Part shown: positions 36,225 through 48,372 of the stretch, piece after piece
Position numbering within the stretch: the first letter of the stretch is position 1
Layout of the letters: the number at the start of each line of letters is the position of its first letter
From: Scleromitrula shiraiana
Taxonomy: Eukaryota > Ascomycota > Leotiomycetes > Helotiales > Sclerotiniaceae
Reading direction: 5' to 3'
Length of the DNA stretch: 64,000 nt
Assembly (NCBI GenBank): GCA_028455995.1
Contig: JABELC010000001.1
Coordinates: forward strand, 2,902,501-2,966,500
Notes under the pieces: generated by a model
Databases searched by the model: none
What the model was told of the DNA's origin: nothing
What the model saw: the letters and a program-made list of their open reading frames with translations, nothing else
Made by a program: the position numbers and the translations under genes

Positions 36225-37258
36225 GCTTGTTATAGTAATAAATTTATCTTGAGTCTCGACGTTTGTGTGTGATTGACTCGGAGGCCTTGCGTGAAGCTTG
36301 AGATATGGGTTTGATGTGTAGACAGAAAACAAGATGTTTTGTCCAAAGTCCCATAAATAACTTACTTATAGCTTCACACTTTGATAAATATGGGAGGAAG
36401 TAATAGATGCTAGCGAAAAGAAGAATAAAATTGAAATGGAAGAACAAAGAAGATGAGAGACGAAAAGATTGTTTATGGTCTATGCGGGGGTTTCGGGTGA
36501 AGACTGTGAGACAAATGAATAAAAATTGCCAATCATGTCAGTTTGGGAAGGCACAAACCAACGTGCTTATCGTCTAACTAGATGGGGGAATGAATCATAA
36601 TCTAAGATCCTGTCTCCCATGTAGGAAGAGATAATGGCATACCTAGAATTTCTGTTGGTTCAAAAACTCAAGTGTCAATAAGGACTAGATGCGAATGTGG
36701 AAATAGAGAAGCCCCCTCTTCCTCCTCAAATATTCTTCTTTCATCTCCGTCTCAGAAAAATCAGAGTAAATGAATATAGAGATTGTTAAATCTCATTCAA
36801 TAATAACCAAACTTTATCTCCTGGTTATCTAAGATGATTTTCAACGATTCGCGGACCCTCAATGTCAATACCTAAATTGAAAATACATAATTTTGAAGAT
36901 AAGTGGTGAGATATGGATCGCAAAGTCAACCGAGAAGGGGGCGAATATAATGACATGATTTAATGTTGAAAGCAAACTGAATATCCAATAGCTAGAGATA
37001 AAATTAACTCAAAAAATACAACCGCGAGACCCAGATATCGATGTTCAAGTTCAGCATGAGGCTTTTACTGAGGAGAAAATCGATCCTTTCGAGGCAGATC
37101 TCTTAAATCTAAATTCTGATAAGCTACTCCATCGACTTCCCATCTAAACATGCTACTTATAGTAACAACCCAAAAAGCCTGCATTTATTAATCCGCCTAA
37201 TGTTTCCATCCATCCGCACACTCATATTGTAAAGAATGGAAACTCCCAGGTGGAGAAT
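36225..37258. other. Intergenic; one short relic-like open stretch
   Basis: No gene is seen. A plus-strand open stretch at about 37020-37146 (QPRDPDIDVQVQHEAF, ending before a TAA) has ordinary composition but no start and no partner exon; it may be a relic. Confidence 0.35.
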
Positions 37259-39273
37259 TTAGAGCTCAGGGTCAGCAGCTCCTGCTTGCAACAACATGTT
37301 CACAATGGTTTGATCAATTCTCTTCTTTGCCTCCAATAACGCGATATCTCCACCCCCATATCCAGAGCTGCAGCGATGAGAAGCAGGGGCGTTGACGTCA
37401 GCCCCTGCTTCAATCAGTCTCCTAACAAGTTCTTCAGTTTGTTGTTTAACATCCGTTTGTAGTACTGTAGGATGAAATGAATGAGCTGGTATGTTAACAT
37501 CAGCCCCTGCAGTAATGCGCATACCAATGATGCCACTGTTGTTTGCTGAGTCGCGGCATTCGACAGCTTCTTGTAGTGCGGTGCCACACCGCCAAGCCCT
37601 GGTAACAGCATTAACATCAGCTCCAGCGGCCAGTAACCTCCTGATAATTGTCTCGTCGCCTATCTTGGAAGCTTCTTGTACTGCGGTTCCCGAGTATCTA
37701 GTAGCACGAGTGTTGACGTTAGCTCCAGCAGATAGCGGTATATGAATAGTTGATATATTGCCATTTTTAGCAGCTACTTATAATGGCGTGAGCGGATCAT
37801 TTTCTAGAGAAGTATCAACATCAGCACCTGCGCCCTTACTGATTAAGAGTTTCAGAATATCATCTTTGCCTGCTGTAGCTGCAATCCGGAGTGCTTCCAC
37901 CACCAGGTCGATGGAGGGCCTTGCGTCTAAGAATGCCTTCACCAAAGAAATCTTGCCACTCCCAACAGCAGCACCCATGACGCGGGTGGGATTACAATCA
38001 TCCGCGCCATACTCAAGTAACATCACGAAAATCTTCTCATTTCCTCGAAAAGCAGCCATGCACAATGCATTCGTATGAACACTTGTATTGTGACGGTGTC
38101 ACACAAAAAGGAGTATAGTCAAGAATTTATTAATTGATCTATCTAAAAAGAAAGCAAAGTTCTTTTTATATATATTACGATATGATATTAAGAATGCAAA
38201 GCACTTTTAGTCATATCTATTTGATTATCTGAAAGTGATCATGTGATCATATAATCATCTAATTTTATTCTTTTGTGATAGACGGAAGAGAAACTGCATA
38301 ATATTACTACGCTCATTGGCGATTGCATATTTAAGACATAATTCGAGATTTATGTCTACAGGCCGTTTCTCCCCTTCTAGTAACATTTTTGAGACTTCAA
38401 AGTGCCCATTTTTAGCCGCAAGAGACATTGCACCGTCGTAATCGACCTCATTTGTGGTTTGTAGTATCTCATGCACTATTTGATGATGACCGTATTGAGA
38501 TGACCGTATCGAGATGCCTCGCGTAAAGTATCCTCGCCATTTGCATCTCGGTCATGCAACTCTACCAAGAGCACGAAATACCTCCATTTTCCCATTTCTG
38601 GCAGCATCATGAAGTGCCGTCTTTCCTTTTCAGTCTTTTGCGTGCCGATTGAGTCCCGCTTGGAGTAGAATTCTAAGTATTTCCAGATTATCGTTCAGCG
38701 CAGCCACATGTAGCGTTGTTTTATCACTATCTGTTGTAGTTTGAGTGATATCCGCTCCTTGTTCTAGCAACATTGATAAAACTGGTACATTTCCCTCTTG
38801 AATGACTTTCAGCACAGTCAGATTTTCCAACGAATTCTTTTGGGCTTTGACAGCGTCATTATAAGCTGGTCAAGCATTATACTGGTCTGATCCGTGTTTG
38901 CCACTCATATGTTTGAGTAAATTGTCGGATCTTGAAGCCTGGAAGGTGCACCCGGTCAACTTACATTGAACTTTTGGTGCGATACTTCTATGCCTAACTT
39001 CGTGGCGTTTTAAGTCAGCTCTTAGTGCGAAACCCTTCTGGCAAATATCACACTTGTACGGTCGTAAATGGGGTTTTCGATGGCGACTTGTAAACCAAAA
39101 ACCTTTAGCTGAGCTGAAGAGTAAGAGTAACGGAAGATAATGACTTGGCAGAGATACTTTAGAGACCCACGAGTTGGTAATGATTTCGGACAAATTTCAC
39201 AGCGGAGAAGGTCTTGTCCTCTGGGATTTAAATCAATCGAATTTGTGATTGATGGTTGTTGTTGTTGTATCAT
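37259..39273 (-). pseudogene. C2H2 zinc-finger plus ankyrin-repeat gene, decayed
   Basis: Exon 39273-39158 joins at 39086 across a GT-AG intron to restore zinc finger 1 (CEICPKSLPTRGSLN then RHRKPH). Finger 2 is CDICQKGFALRADLKRHEVRH and finger 3 is CKLTGCTFQASRSDNLLKH. Ankyrin repeats follow (LLEQGADI, TTLHVAALNDNLEILRILLQAG, and further units such as LLAAGADVN and LIEAGADVNAPA). In-frame stops interrupt the reading at 38872-38870, 38632-38630 and 37780-37778, and frames shift near 38550 and 38480. About 190 AT-rich bases (38066-38254) separate two ankyrin blocks. A truncated zinc-finger-only protein of about 100 residues could still be made. Zinc-finger/ankyrin proteins are common, expandable genes in leotiomycetes. 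Confidence 0.75.
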
Positions 39274-39697
39274 GATATCTCAAATAGTTAAAGATTTATG
39301 GATGGAATTCTGATCACAAGGCTGGCTATAAGGAGGATTCCAACCAAAAATCGGGCGTATGGTGATTTGGTACAGAAACATATATGTATGCTCTTTCCCC
39401 CTTCTGAATCCAATACTATTCACGATCTCCTCACCCAATGAACAGTCGAATCAACATTCAATCTTCTTTTCAACTCTTGTTACGAACATTCTAAGGTTGT
39501 CATCATAACACTCTACCTACACACCAATGTCATTATGTCTAATCAAACCTGGATAAACCAAAAAATACCAAGGACAAATGAAAACGACAATGATTCGTGA
39601 GACTTTTTTGACACTAACGGGAGTATGCCTTCAGTGAAGTAGACGTTGGTGGTCAATTGATACAGTCAGCAATCAAGTATCAACAATTTTCACAATT

Positions 39698-39973
39698 TTG
39701 AGGTCAAATTCATTTATTGCTAGCACGAATACTGCTGAGGATGTCGGCAATATTGACAACAATACTTGCTTTGGTACTGGGAACTTTGTCTATACTGATT
39801 TATGTCAACAAGATAATATCATTGCTGGCGGCCAATTGATACAGTCAGCTCTTGATGGATTCGACTTTGATCATTTCAACAAACCGGCGGTCGGTTTGTC
39901 CATTAACATCACAGGTCCTACTACTGCGAACTTTCCTTTTGGTGGTACAATTTCAAGGATTTTCAGATCATAG
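39698..39973 (+). pseudogene. Uncharacterised ORF fragment
   Basis: A 91-codon open frame without a good ATG (the first codons do not start a plausible protein). It has a secreted-like, Asn/Thr/Gly-rich composition (NNTCFGTGNFVYTDLCQQ, GLSINITGPTTANFPFGG). The 17-base string CAATTGATACAGTCAGC occurs inside it (39834-39850) and again upstream (about 39653-39669), so a small internal duplication is present. I do not recognise the family. It may be the surviving exon of a broken extracellular protein gene. Confidence 0.35.
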
Positions 39974-40528
39974 TTAGCAATGTAATTCATATTAGACTAC
40001 ATAAAGAGAAGTGCAGTACATAAATTGGGTGAACGAACAAATTAGCATGATGGTCGCAGGCGCGTACCTTTGGAACGGAAGCTATATAGTCGACTTAGAT
40101 TCCCTTGGGTATGGACCATCATAAGTACTAACCTTGAAATAGAAGAGTTCAAGGTTTTTTTTTTCGAATTTATATAACTTTTACGAGTAATGGAGATAAC
40201 TACTATTTTATCAAATCAATACTCGTACTCAAGATTTATCGACCGGGTATCATTTATTATTTACTCCACTATTTAATATATCTACTACAAGCTCATCTCC
40301 ACCCTCTGGCAACCCATTCATCTAGAACTAATCGGGCTTATTATTATTTCCTAACATATTACAAAATAGATAAGAGTTTTCCCCAAATTCCCCCAAATTC
40401 CCCCCAATTTGTATCTTGAATTCAAGATAGGCTGAACGAGAACCTTTTCCCATCCTTGTCGTCTTGGTTTGTTTCATGTTTCATTTTTCAATTGGCCTCC
40501 ACTATTGAACAGGCTTCTATATGGAACT

Positions 40529-40753
40529 TCAACGTCTTGAGATGTCTTCTTTAGCCCCTCGGTCATCAAAGTTAAAGTACGGATCCATACAATTGTGACC
40601 ATGGGGTGTGGTTTGGTCAAAGTGATCCGTAGCTCCATGTTCAAAAGGTTGTTGTCGCCCACAATACCAATAATCTCTTTCTACCTTTTGCCCGGGCATC
40701 CTCTCATCATTCTTTCTGAGAGAAGCCATCCAATCTACTTCATCGACGTACAT
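40529..40753 (-). other. Short ORF upstream of the GH16 gene, unrecognised
   Basis: 74 codons from an ATG at 40753. The composition (MYVDEVDWMASLRKNDER, WYCGRQQPFEHG, NCMDPYFNFDD) is protein-like with aromatic and His residues, but there is no signal peptide, no splice partner and no known motif. It overlaps the promoter region of the divergent GH16 gene, so it may be chance or a relic. Confidence 0.25.
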
Positions 40754-40801
40754 TACGTCTAGTCATTCTTTATCGTTTTTGTTTGTTTTAATTTATTAAT
40801 T

Positions 40802-43390
40802 ATGATTCAGAGAATCTTTTATACCGCCACATTGGCGCTTGCGTGCGTTGGTGAAGTTTCCGCAACAAATAAATATACATTGGCCGATAACTATGAAGGA
40901 GTTAACTTTTTTGATATGTTCGATTTCTATACAGTAAGTAAAGTATCTAATCCAAGATAAAGGATGTAGTTCCCGGGTATTTTATGTCGGCAATCTACTA
41001 GTGCCTCAGGGATCGATATCGAATGAATGGAGGGAATTATCCTGGATTCGAACTTATCTGATGATGGCTATAGGGAAAGGATCCAACATATGGATGCGTT
41101 TCCTACACAACTAAGGAGGTAGCCGAAAATGCGAACAGCGGCCTGGGTGTAGCATTGATCAAGACCAACGATAAAAATCAAAGTTACATGGGTGTAGACT
41201 ATGTCAATGTCGTGACAGATGGCCGGCCCAGTGTTAGGATATCAAGTCAGAAGAGTTACACTCATGGTTTGTTCATTGCCGACCTTGCGCATATGCCGGC
41301 TAGTGTTTGCGGTACATGGCCAGCATTTTGGACAGTCAATACTATCAATTATCCACAGTTTGGTGAAATAGATATTCTGGAAAGTTTCAACGAAAAAACT
41401 GTCAGCATTCAAACACTTCACTCCAGAGATGGCTGTTGGATTAGCGGTAATGAGTACTCGACCCAATCTACAAATAACTACACAACCTACAACTGTGACA
41501 ACGATGCAAGCTCGAGCATATTCGGGGCACAGACACGCAGCACCGGTTGCTCTGGCACCAATTCTGACCCAAATTCCTATGGGTCAACATTCAACGCGGC
41601 TGGTGGTGGTGTGTATGCTATGCAATGGACTAGTAACGCTATTAAAATATGGAACTTCGCTGTTGATAGTATTCCTGCCGATATCACCGCTGGTACACCG
41701 GATCCATCTACCTGGAAGGCTCCAGCTTTCACTACTGAAGGAGGAGGGGTTTGCAATATTGATGCATTATTTGCAAACCATCAAATTGTCTTTGATACCA
41801 CATTCTGTGGAGCATATGCTGGTGAAACAAAATTCTGGCAAGAAACGAGTTGTTATGATGCTACCAAGTACCCTACTTGTGATAGCTATGTTCGAGCAAA
41901 TCCATCTGCATACAAAGAGGCTTACTGGCTTATTAACAGCGTTAAGGTGTACCAAAATGCCACAGTAGCTCAAGGTAATAGTATCAGGTAAGTAAAAACG
42001 ATTATGATGAATGATTGGCATTTACTGATTCAAAAACAGTATTGCAGCAACCTCGGCTCCAGAAGCCAGCTCAACTGCCCAAGTTAGCTCTGTCGCATCC
42101 GTCGCTTCTTTTGAGAGCACATCCAGCCCAATATACCTTGTTTCAGGAGAAACTACTACCGCAGCCGCTCAAGGTTCCTCGAGTCCAGTGTATCTTGTTT
42201 CTGGCAAAACTACCACCGCTGAAGCCCTAAGTTTTTCAAGCTCAGTTTATCTTGTTTCCGGTGAAACTAGCACCGCAGCTGCCCAAGCTTCCTCAAGTCC
42301 TGTATATCTTGTTTCTGGTGAGACTTCCACTGCAGTAGATGGCGAATCGACACCAGCAGCATCTACCCCAATTGAACAAACCACTTCTGTTCACAGCATC
42401 CTTACAAACACAAAAGCATCTTCTACTGTTTGCAGCACTGTCGCAGTCCCAGGGGAAGAATCTACGACTTTGATCGCAGCTGGAAGTCAAACTGCCCAAG
42501 CTATCGCCCCCACCGAGATTGCATCCTCCGCAGCTGGCATTATTGCAAGCAGTCCAAAATCAACATTGTCACTCGTTGCAAGTGTTACAGCCATCAGTTC
42601 CGCAGCAGCCAGTCCAGTAATCCCTCAGGAATCGGCTAGCATTAGTGACATTGTTATTGCTTCAACTGCTACAGTCATTCCAGAAGCCGAAACGACAGTT
42701 ATCCCAGAAGCTGCTATTGCATGGAGTACAGTCACTACAGCAGCACTTCAAAACCCATCTAGCTCAATTGTTTCTGTCTCTGGCGGAGAGGCCACTGCTC
42801 CAGTTTCTATAGCTCAAGCCTCATCGAGCCCAGTTTATCTTGTTTCCGGAGAAACTTCTACAGAAGTTTCTTCTGTACAAATACAAGCTTCATCTACACC
42901 TATTACTTCAGCCGCCATTGAACCTAACCCGTCGTCTATTGTCTCCGCACAAGGAGTTCAAACCACTCCAATCTCCTCAGCAGCTATCAACTCTAGCACA
43001 ACCGAATCATCTCACATCATATTCTACTCCACCGCAACTCTTGTCCCAATAGCATCTTTAGCCGCCACTTCAGCCCACGGATTTGTGACGGTCACTGGTA
43101 CCTCATACACCAGCACTGGAACAAGTAACTCAACTTCTACTTCTGCAACCTCAACTCTCGCATCTGGCGTCTCTTCCACCACCGGAACTGGAATCCTCGC
43201 CGAGACCAAAGGTACCGAAACCTTTACTTTTGCAATGCCGAGCGCGTACAGCGCACCCAGTACAGCAGATTCCAGCACTGCGGATGCTACTGCTTACCCA
43301 TTATTATCTACTTCTGGTGTTGAAAAGATAAATGTTAAGAGTGGATTATTGGGTGCCTGTGGAGCCATAATTTTCGTTTTCTTGATCTAA
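40802..43390 (+). CDS. GPI-anchored GH16 endo-beta-glucanase with Ser/Thr stalk
   Basis: Three exons (40802-40933, 41074-41987, 42040-43390) give 798 aa. A signal peptide (IFYTATLALACVGEVSA) is followed by a GH16 domain to about residue 350. The catalytic motif GEIDILE (Glu142-x-Asp-x-x-Glu147) is intact, with GTWPAFWTV before it, as in endo-1,3(4)-beta-glucanases. The remaining 440 residues are Ser/Thr/Ala-rich and would be O-glycosylated. They include about five units of SSPVYLVSGETSTAAAQ type (17 residues, 51 bp). The last 16 residues (LLGACGAIIFVFLI) are hydrophobic, a GPI-anchor signal. The enzyme should act on beta-glucan at the cell surface, in wall remodelling or glucan breakdown. Confidence 0.92.
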
Positions 43391-46335
43391 TTAGGTTTGG
43401 TGTAACTATTTATGGAATAGATAGATTGGTGAAACTGGAGTTTTGTATATAATAGATGTTTGGAGAGAAATTTTTAATACAAAGAGAGGAGAAGAGTATA
43501 TATTAGGTATTAGATATATCAATGAAAATTTGAATGCTATCTTCATTTATGTCTTCTTATGATAATGTGATCTTGAAAACTTTAAAACCCCGACACGGAA
43601 TAATCAGATTAGTTCTTTTCTCCTCAAACCTGACCTTGGTTCCTTTGGGGCCATTGAACTTCTATCATACTTGCCTGTTGGAATTTCTCTAACTGTGTGT
43701 TTAGAATCCCTGCCTCACATATGGCATCCAATTTATATTCATCCCATAAAATACATACTCTTTAGTTCTTAGTTCATCACCCTATATATATCATACAGAT
43801 AAACGTTCGTCACGTATTGTAAGCAACTCGAAGATTATCTTTTGTTTCTATTATGGTTATGTATACTACGAGGGATAAGTTGTAGCCCATGTCGAAGATA
43901 AAGAAAGTACTGTCATAATATACCAATACAAGAATCTTCAAACACTAGATGTAGTCGTAAACATATGTTTCACTCCTTGCCCAACCGCTTTGAATCGCTT
44001 CGCAAAACGCCTCGTTATTTTCTTGCGGATAGGTTAACTGAGAAAATGGTAGCCTAAGCAACCTCCATTTACCTCTCACACTTTGGACAAACCGGGGAGC
44101 GGGGTAGTTGTACTTGAACATTTCCAAACGAGACCGTTTCTTCTTCGGTTTCTTCTTCGACGTCGCATGAACACCAGAATGCCAGTCCTCAATCTGGCAA
44201 CATTAACAGATTGGCAGTAGTGAAGGGGTGGAAGTGTTTCGTGTTCTGGGTCTCGTGTACATGATTCCCCATGTTGCGATAAGATAGCAGCACATGACTA
44301 AGTGTTGAGTAAGCATTCTTCCAGACAGCTTGATAGCAGAGTGTTAGGGGGTGAAGTATGTTTGGGGTCAATCGAATTAACAATTGGACTTATGTAGCTA
44401 TTCCTCATGAAGGAATTCAAAATTTTGTGTTACATAAAAGACAGTAACCAGGTTGCATGGAAGAGTCCTTGGCATAAAGCGATAGAAGTTGGGAAGTGTT
44501 GGTCATGACGCAAAGTGGTCAAGCTTGGCAAAAGAATCATTTTATCTGTTGTTACAGTTGGAAATCTATATTCTATGGCTAGATATGCTTAGTTGCGTAT
44601 CTTTATGAATTATGGTTTCGATTTGCATCTAAATGGATTGGTGTGGTGTTTTCAAATCAACAAGTCTGGACAATCGTGGAAACGGAATTAATGGTATAGC
44701 TTCCAAGAAGCCTGAGATTTCTTACAAATCTTATATATGGTACATTTGACAGACACTTTTTGCACACAAAATAATGACAAAATAATGACAAATTGCATAT
44801 AAATCAATGAAATCTTATTTCTAGAGTTTCTGCCTATCAAAGAAATGATCACAGTACTGTTTCCACCCTTTAATCTACCACGTCAATATTCTCTTAGCTA
44901 TCGATAGCACTTCGAAATTCGAACTATACTGCTTAATACTTGTTGTAGCAAGTACTTGCTGCACTATGCAGCGTCTTTTGGGTCTGTTGTCATGTGTTAT
45001 TATATCTATTATCAATTGTCTCGAAAATTGGAAACTGTCTAACGTTCTGAAACGGGGTATACGGGGGGGGGGGGTGGAACATCGGGGGCATTGAACCGCC
45101 CAGTCCCACAGTTTGCTCACCACTTCTGGACGGCCGCAAATAATTTTTCCGGCTTCGATACCCGTTGGACAGAATACCACCGGGACATAATGCTAATTTT
45201 TCTTGAAGTGCTGTCCTCAGTTTTTGTACGTGTACTTAGAGACTTGGCACATGATTTCTTGCGATCAATGACAGGGAAACTGTAGTGTAGCAGAATTAGT
45301 TCTGGTGATATATAGCAGATAGCAAGAGAGTGAAAGAAGATGAGATACTGATGAAAGAACCCAATCCATTATGGATTTCACCTACAATGTATTGAAATTG
45401 ACGTGTAAAATTACTTGTTGTTGTGTTTGCACGATTTGCAAACAATGCTGATGGAAGTGTGTGTTTTGTGGGTTGTCATAATGAAAAGATAAGTTTATCT
45501 ACTCAAAGATCCTATTGAAAGACTGAACAAAGCTCCGTCTTGGTGAAGCTTGCTGTTAGTTGAGATGAATAAATACTAGCTTTAGAGTCTACAAGTATCT
45601 GTCTTTAACTTTGTTCTTCTAGCAAGCTTATTGAACGCAGTTTTAGGTACAATCAAAGAGCAATATCGTCATAGGTATATTTGTTAGTAAACCGTTTGAC
45701 TTCAATGGCTGCAACATACACTTAGACGTCTGCTCTTGCTTGAGATGCCACTCACTTTGTTGACGTTGCACTATGAAATTTTGCACCTCAAACTTTCTTT
45801 AAAGTGTAGGTTTCTAGATTTGCCAGAATTTTTGGAAAAACCCAATGTCTTTATTCCAACTTAAAATCATGGTGTAGTTGCTCGTAATAATCAAAGAATT
45901 CATATTTGAGTGCACATAGCTTGACTTGAAAGTTTCTAACCCAGTATTCTCAATAGAAGTGTCGTACAGGATTTAGGTTACCTAATTTTTCATGTAGCGA
46001 GCCTCAGTTGTGTAAGGTACCATGCGGCTTAGCCATATAAGCAAATGGCTATAGATTTTAGATCAAGTTGTCACTGTGAATTCACTGGCCTTGAAAAGTT
46101 ATATCTTTATGCTTTCGCATTGTGAAAGTTAGATGAAACTATTCAGGGTGAAATTCCTCTTCAACTTTCAAAATCAGCAAGGTGGAAATCATTGTCGTTG
46201 TGAACTGCAAATAGCCAAAGTTTCTTGACATTGATCTACTCAAATTCCACAAATACAAATATACATATTTCTCCTGCAGCCCCCAAATACTTCGTTCAGC
46301 CTTCTCCGCGCTATGTATGTGGACTTTCCATTTGA
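43391..46335. other. Gene-poor region with ORF fragments
   Basis: No complete gene is seen in about 2.9 kb. A minus-strand open stretch at about 44190-43945 reads HSGVHATSKKKPKKKRSR then a protein-like C-terminus (RGKWRLLRLPFSQLTYPQ) and follows an acceptor-like CCAG, but no upstream exon can be joined; it may be a relic. An open frame at 45180-44875 (minus) contains Cys pairs but reads through a 12-base G run, so it is doubtful. A G run lies at 45064-45075. Confidence 0.4.
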
Positions 46336-46729
46336 CTATCTGCAAGTTGGTAAGATTCGATTGAAAATTCTGGATAGGAGTGGCGCCCGATGAACTGGTG
46401 GATCATCACCTTCATTATCTGAAGGGTTTCCAAACTCTGTGTCGTCTGGCCTCGCGAGGTATTCGTAGTCTCTATTGTAATTAGATTAGTGTTTGACCAC
46501 AAGTGCTAATTGTGGGAGTTTCTGCTTACCCCCTACAAATTGGACAAGCCATTGACCGCACTACTCTACGCGTTCTCCCAAGCTCCCGTGGTCTGTTGCA
46601 GGGATGTGGTGGTCTGCTCATTGCGACTGCGGCATTAAGAGAAGCTTGGCAGAACTTTTTAATTTGAATAGTTCTGTGATGTCTGCGTAATTCACAGTCG
46701 CCCCATTCAAGAACGCGATACTTGCACAT
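46336..46729 (-). CDS. Small Cys-rich putative zinc-binding protein
   Basis: Two exons (46729-46530, 46471-46336) give 111 aa; the intron (GTAAGC...ATAG) keeps the phase. Cysteines at 2, 12, 27, 44, 62 and 65 with His17/18 precede an acidic tail (residues 75-92) and a final Cys110. The spacing C-x9-C-x4,5-H...C...C...CPIC suggests zinc binding, like a class of short fungal proteins that begin MCK with Cys/His pairs. There is no signal peptide. Function is unknown; the evidence for a gene is the clean splice, an in-frame stop, and a sensible composition on both sides. Confidence 0.65.
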
Positions 46730-47715
46730 GGCTTTTCGATATGCAAGGCAGATTTAGAGGAGGGAGTGCTCGTGCGGATGAAGCATATTGGGAATATTTT
46801 ACTCTATGTGAGAATTATATAGTTTCTATCCTATAGGTAGGCCATGGCAATATAAAGAAGTAAACAGAAGAAGTCAGTCGAATTATGTAGAAAGGCTTCT
46901 GGTATCAAAGAAAGAACCGAGGTATGCTTGTTATAATACGCATGCCAGCCTTGAGGAGTCAAATGAACGATTGCTTTCTGTCAAAGGAAGACAACTAAAA
47001 GCCATAAATGGTTGTTATTCTTTCTCTTGAAAAAGATCTTTGCAACTTGCCTTATCAAAGACATATTTTGAAGAGCTAGAGAAGATCCCGTTGTTTGTGT
47101 TTATATGTTTGTGTTTATGTGTTTGTGTTGTAATTTAGCACCAAAAGAGGGATTTTGTAGATAATGGTAATGAGCCACAGCTATTGCAACAAAAGAAATG
47201 CTAAGTCAACTCCCATTGAGTTTCCCAAGAAAACACTAAATAAATCAATTAGTCTTCCTATTTTAGGCAGTTCATGATCATATGATAGTTCAAGAAATAT
47301 TCCCATATTGAAAGCAATCGATAGAACTGATGGTCGCGCTTGTATTAATAAGGGCTGGACATTCAAAGGGAGCCAATCAGTGTAGTGTACTCTTCACTTT
47401 CATTCATTGAAGACGTTTCTGGAACACTAAGAGAGTTTATGAGGTGAATATACTGAGCTGAAGAAGATTCAAGCCAATACCAATAAGAAGCTTTGTGAGA
47501 TAAGAGATTTAGAACGACTATTGGTTTGAACGGCGATTTGAAGTCTTGAATGGATATGTTGAGCTATCACTGAAATAATACAAAGTTAGACTAATTGCAC
47601 TTGCTGAGATTACTACTGTTTTCCAGAAAGAAAATGTCTCGAATGTGCTTATTTCGTAGATAATCGAATTAAATATGGAATTAGAGATCCTTTATAGAGC
47701 ATTAGATAGAGTAGG
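46730..47715. other. Intergenic, nothing recognised
   Basis: AT-rich. A short GTTTGTGTTTAT-type repeat lies at about 47093-47130. No coding region is supported. Confidence 0.4.
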
Positions 47716-48372
47716 ATGGGAGGAAAATCACAAAATGACGTTGGAGAACAGCAAGAATTTGAGATCATCGAGGAATATGCACTGAGTTGGTTTTATGCGT
47801 CCCAAATTTTACAGCATCGAGACTTAATATCTATTCCAGCAACAAATGATAGCAACTTCATGCGTTACCCATGCTTTTCTTTCGTCGGAACCAACATTTC
47901 GTTCTCAGTTATCAATTTTTTGAAAATTCCTGGAGATCCATTTATTAAGATACGAGGTCTAGTGGTCGATGCGAAGTTGATCTTTACATCTCGTACCAAT
48001 TTGAATACTGAGCAAAACCATCCTGATACTTCGACTACGATTAGAGAAGATTTTCCATCAATACAGTTTGCGCACAACTCCAGTGAACTTTATTCTAAGC
48101 CTAGTCTAGGATTGGCTGTTTTCTGGAATGTATGTGGTATCAGGGAGAATACACAGATTAAATGCTTTCTCGTTGGTACAGTGCTCGATTATGATTCAGG
48201 CAATTTGGGCCAAGAGCAAATTAATACTGCCGGTGTAACCTGGCTTAGTATTTTATTGTTGGAACGCTCGAAGCCTGGGGTGGAATCCTACAAACGAGTC
48301 GGCATATTTGAAATTCGGGAAGATAAAAAGGTATTTAGGAATGCGACAGAAAGAACAGTGATGTTAGTATGA
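47716..48372 (+). CDS. Hypothetical protein, tail resembles HET-protein C-termini
   Basis: A single-exon ORF of 218 aa from an ATG with a normal context. The N-terminal half (WFYASQILQHRDLISIP, FMRYPCFSFVGTNISFS) has no known motif. The C-terminal half ends in a pattern (TWLSILLLERSKPGVES, KRVGIFEIREDKKVFRNA, ERTVMLV at the stop) that resembles the tail that follows the domain in many fungal HET (heterokaryon incompatibility) proteins. The HET domain itself is not present here or upstream. It may be the surviving 3' part of a HET gene or an independent protein; the assignment is a guess from memory. Confidence 0.4.
   Translation: MGGKSQNDVGEQQEFEIIEEYALSWFYASQILQHRDLISIPATNDSNFMRYPCFSFVGTNISFSVINFLKIPGDPFIKIRGLVVDAKLIFTSRTNLNTEQNHPDTSTTIREDFPSIQFAHNSSELYSKPSLGLAVFWNVCGIRENTQIKCFLVGTVLDYDSGNLGQEQINTAGVTWLSILLLERSKPGVESYKRVGIFEIREDKKVFRNATERTVMLV

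Noticed and set aside
41040..41060. GGATTCGAACTTA in the GH16 first intron as a possible tRNA T-arm
   Set aside because: No acceptor, D or anticodon stem can be paired around it.
45060..45180. G-run and Cys-containing ORF (minus 45180-44875) as a RING-like gene
   Set aside because: The reading crosses a 12-base G run and the Cys pairs do not make a RING spacing.
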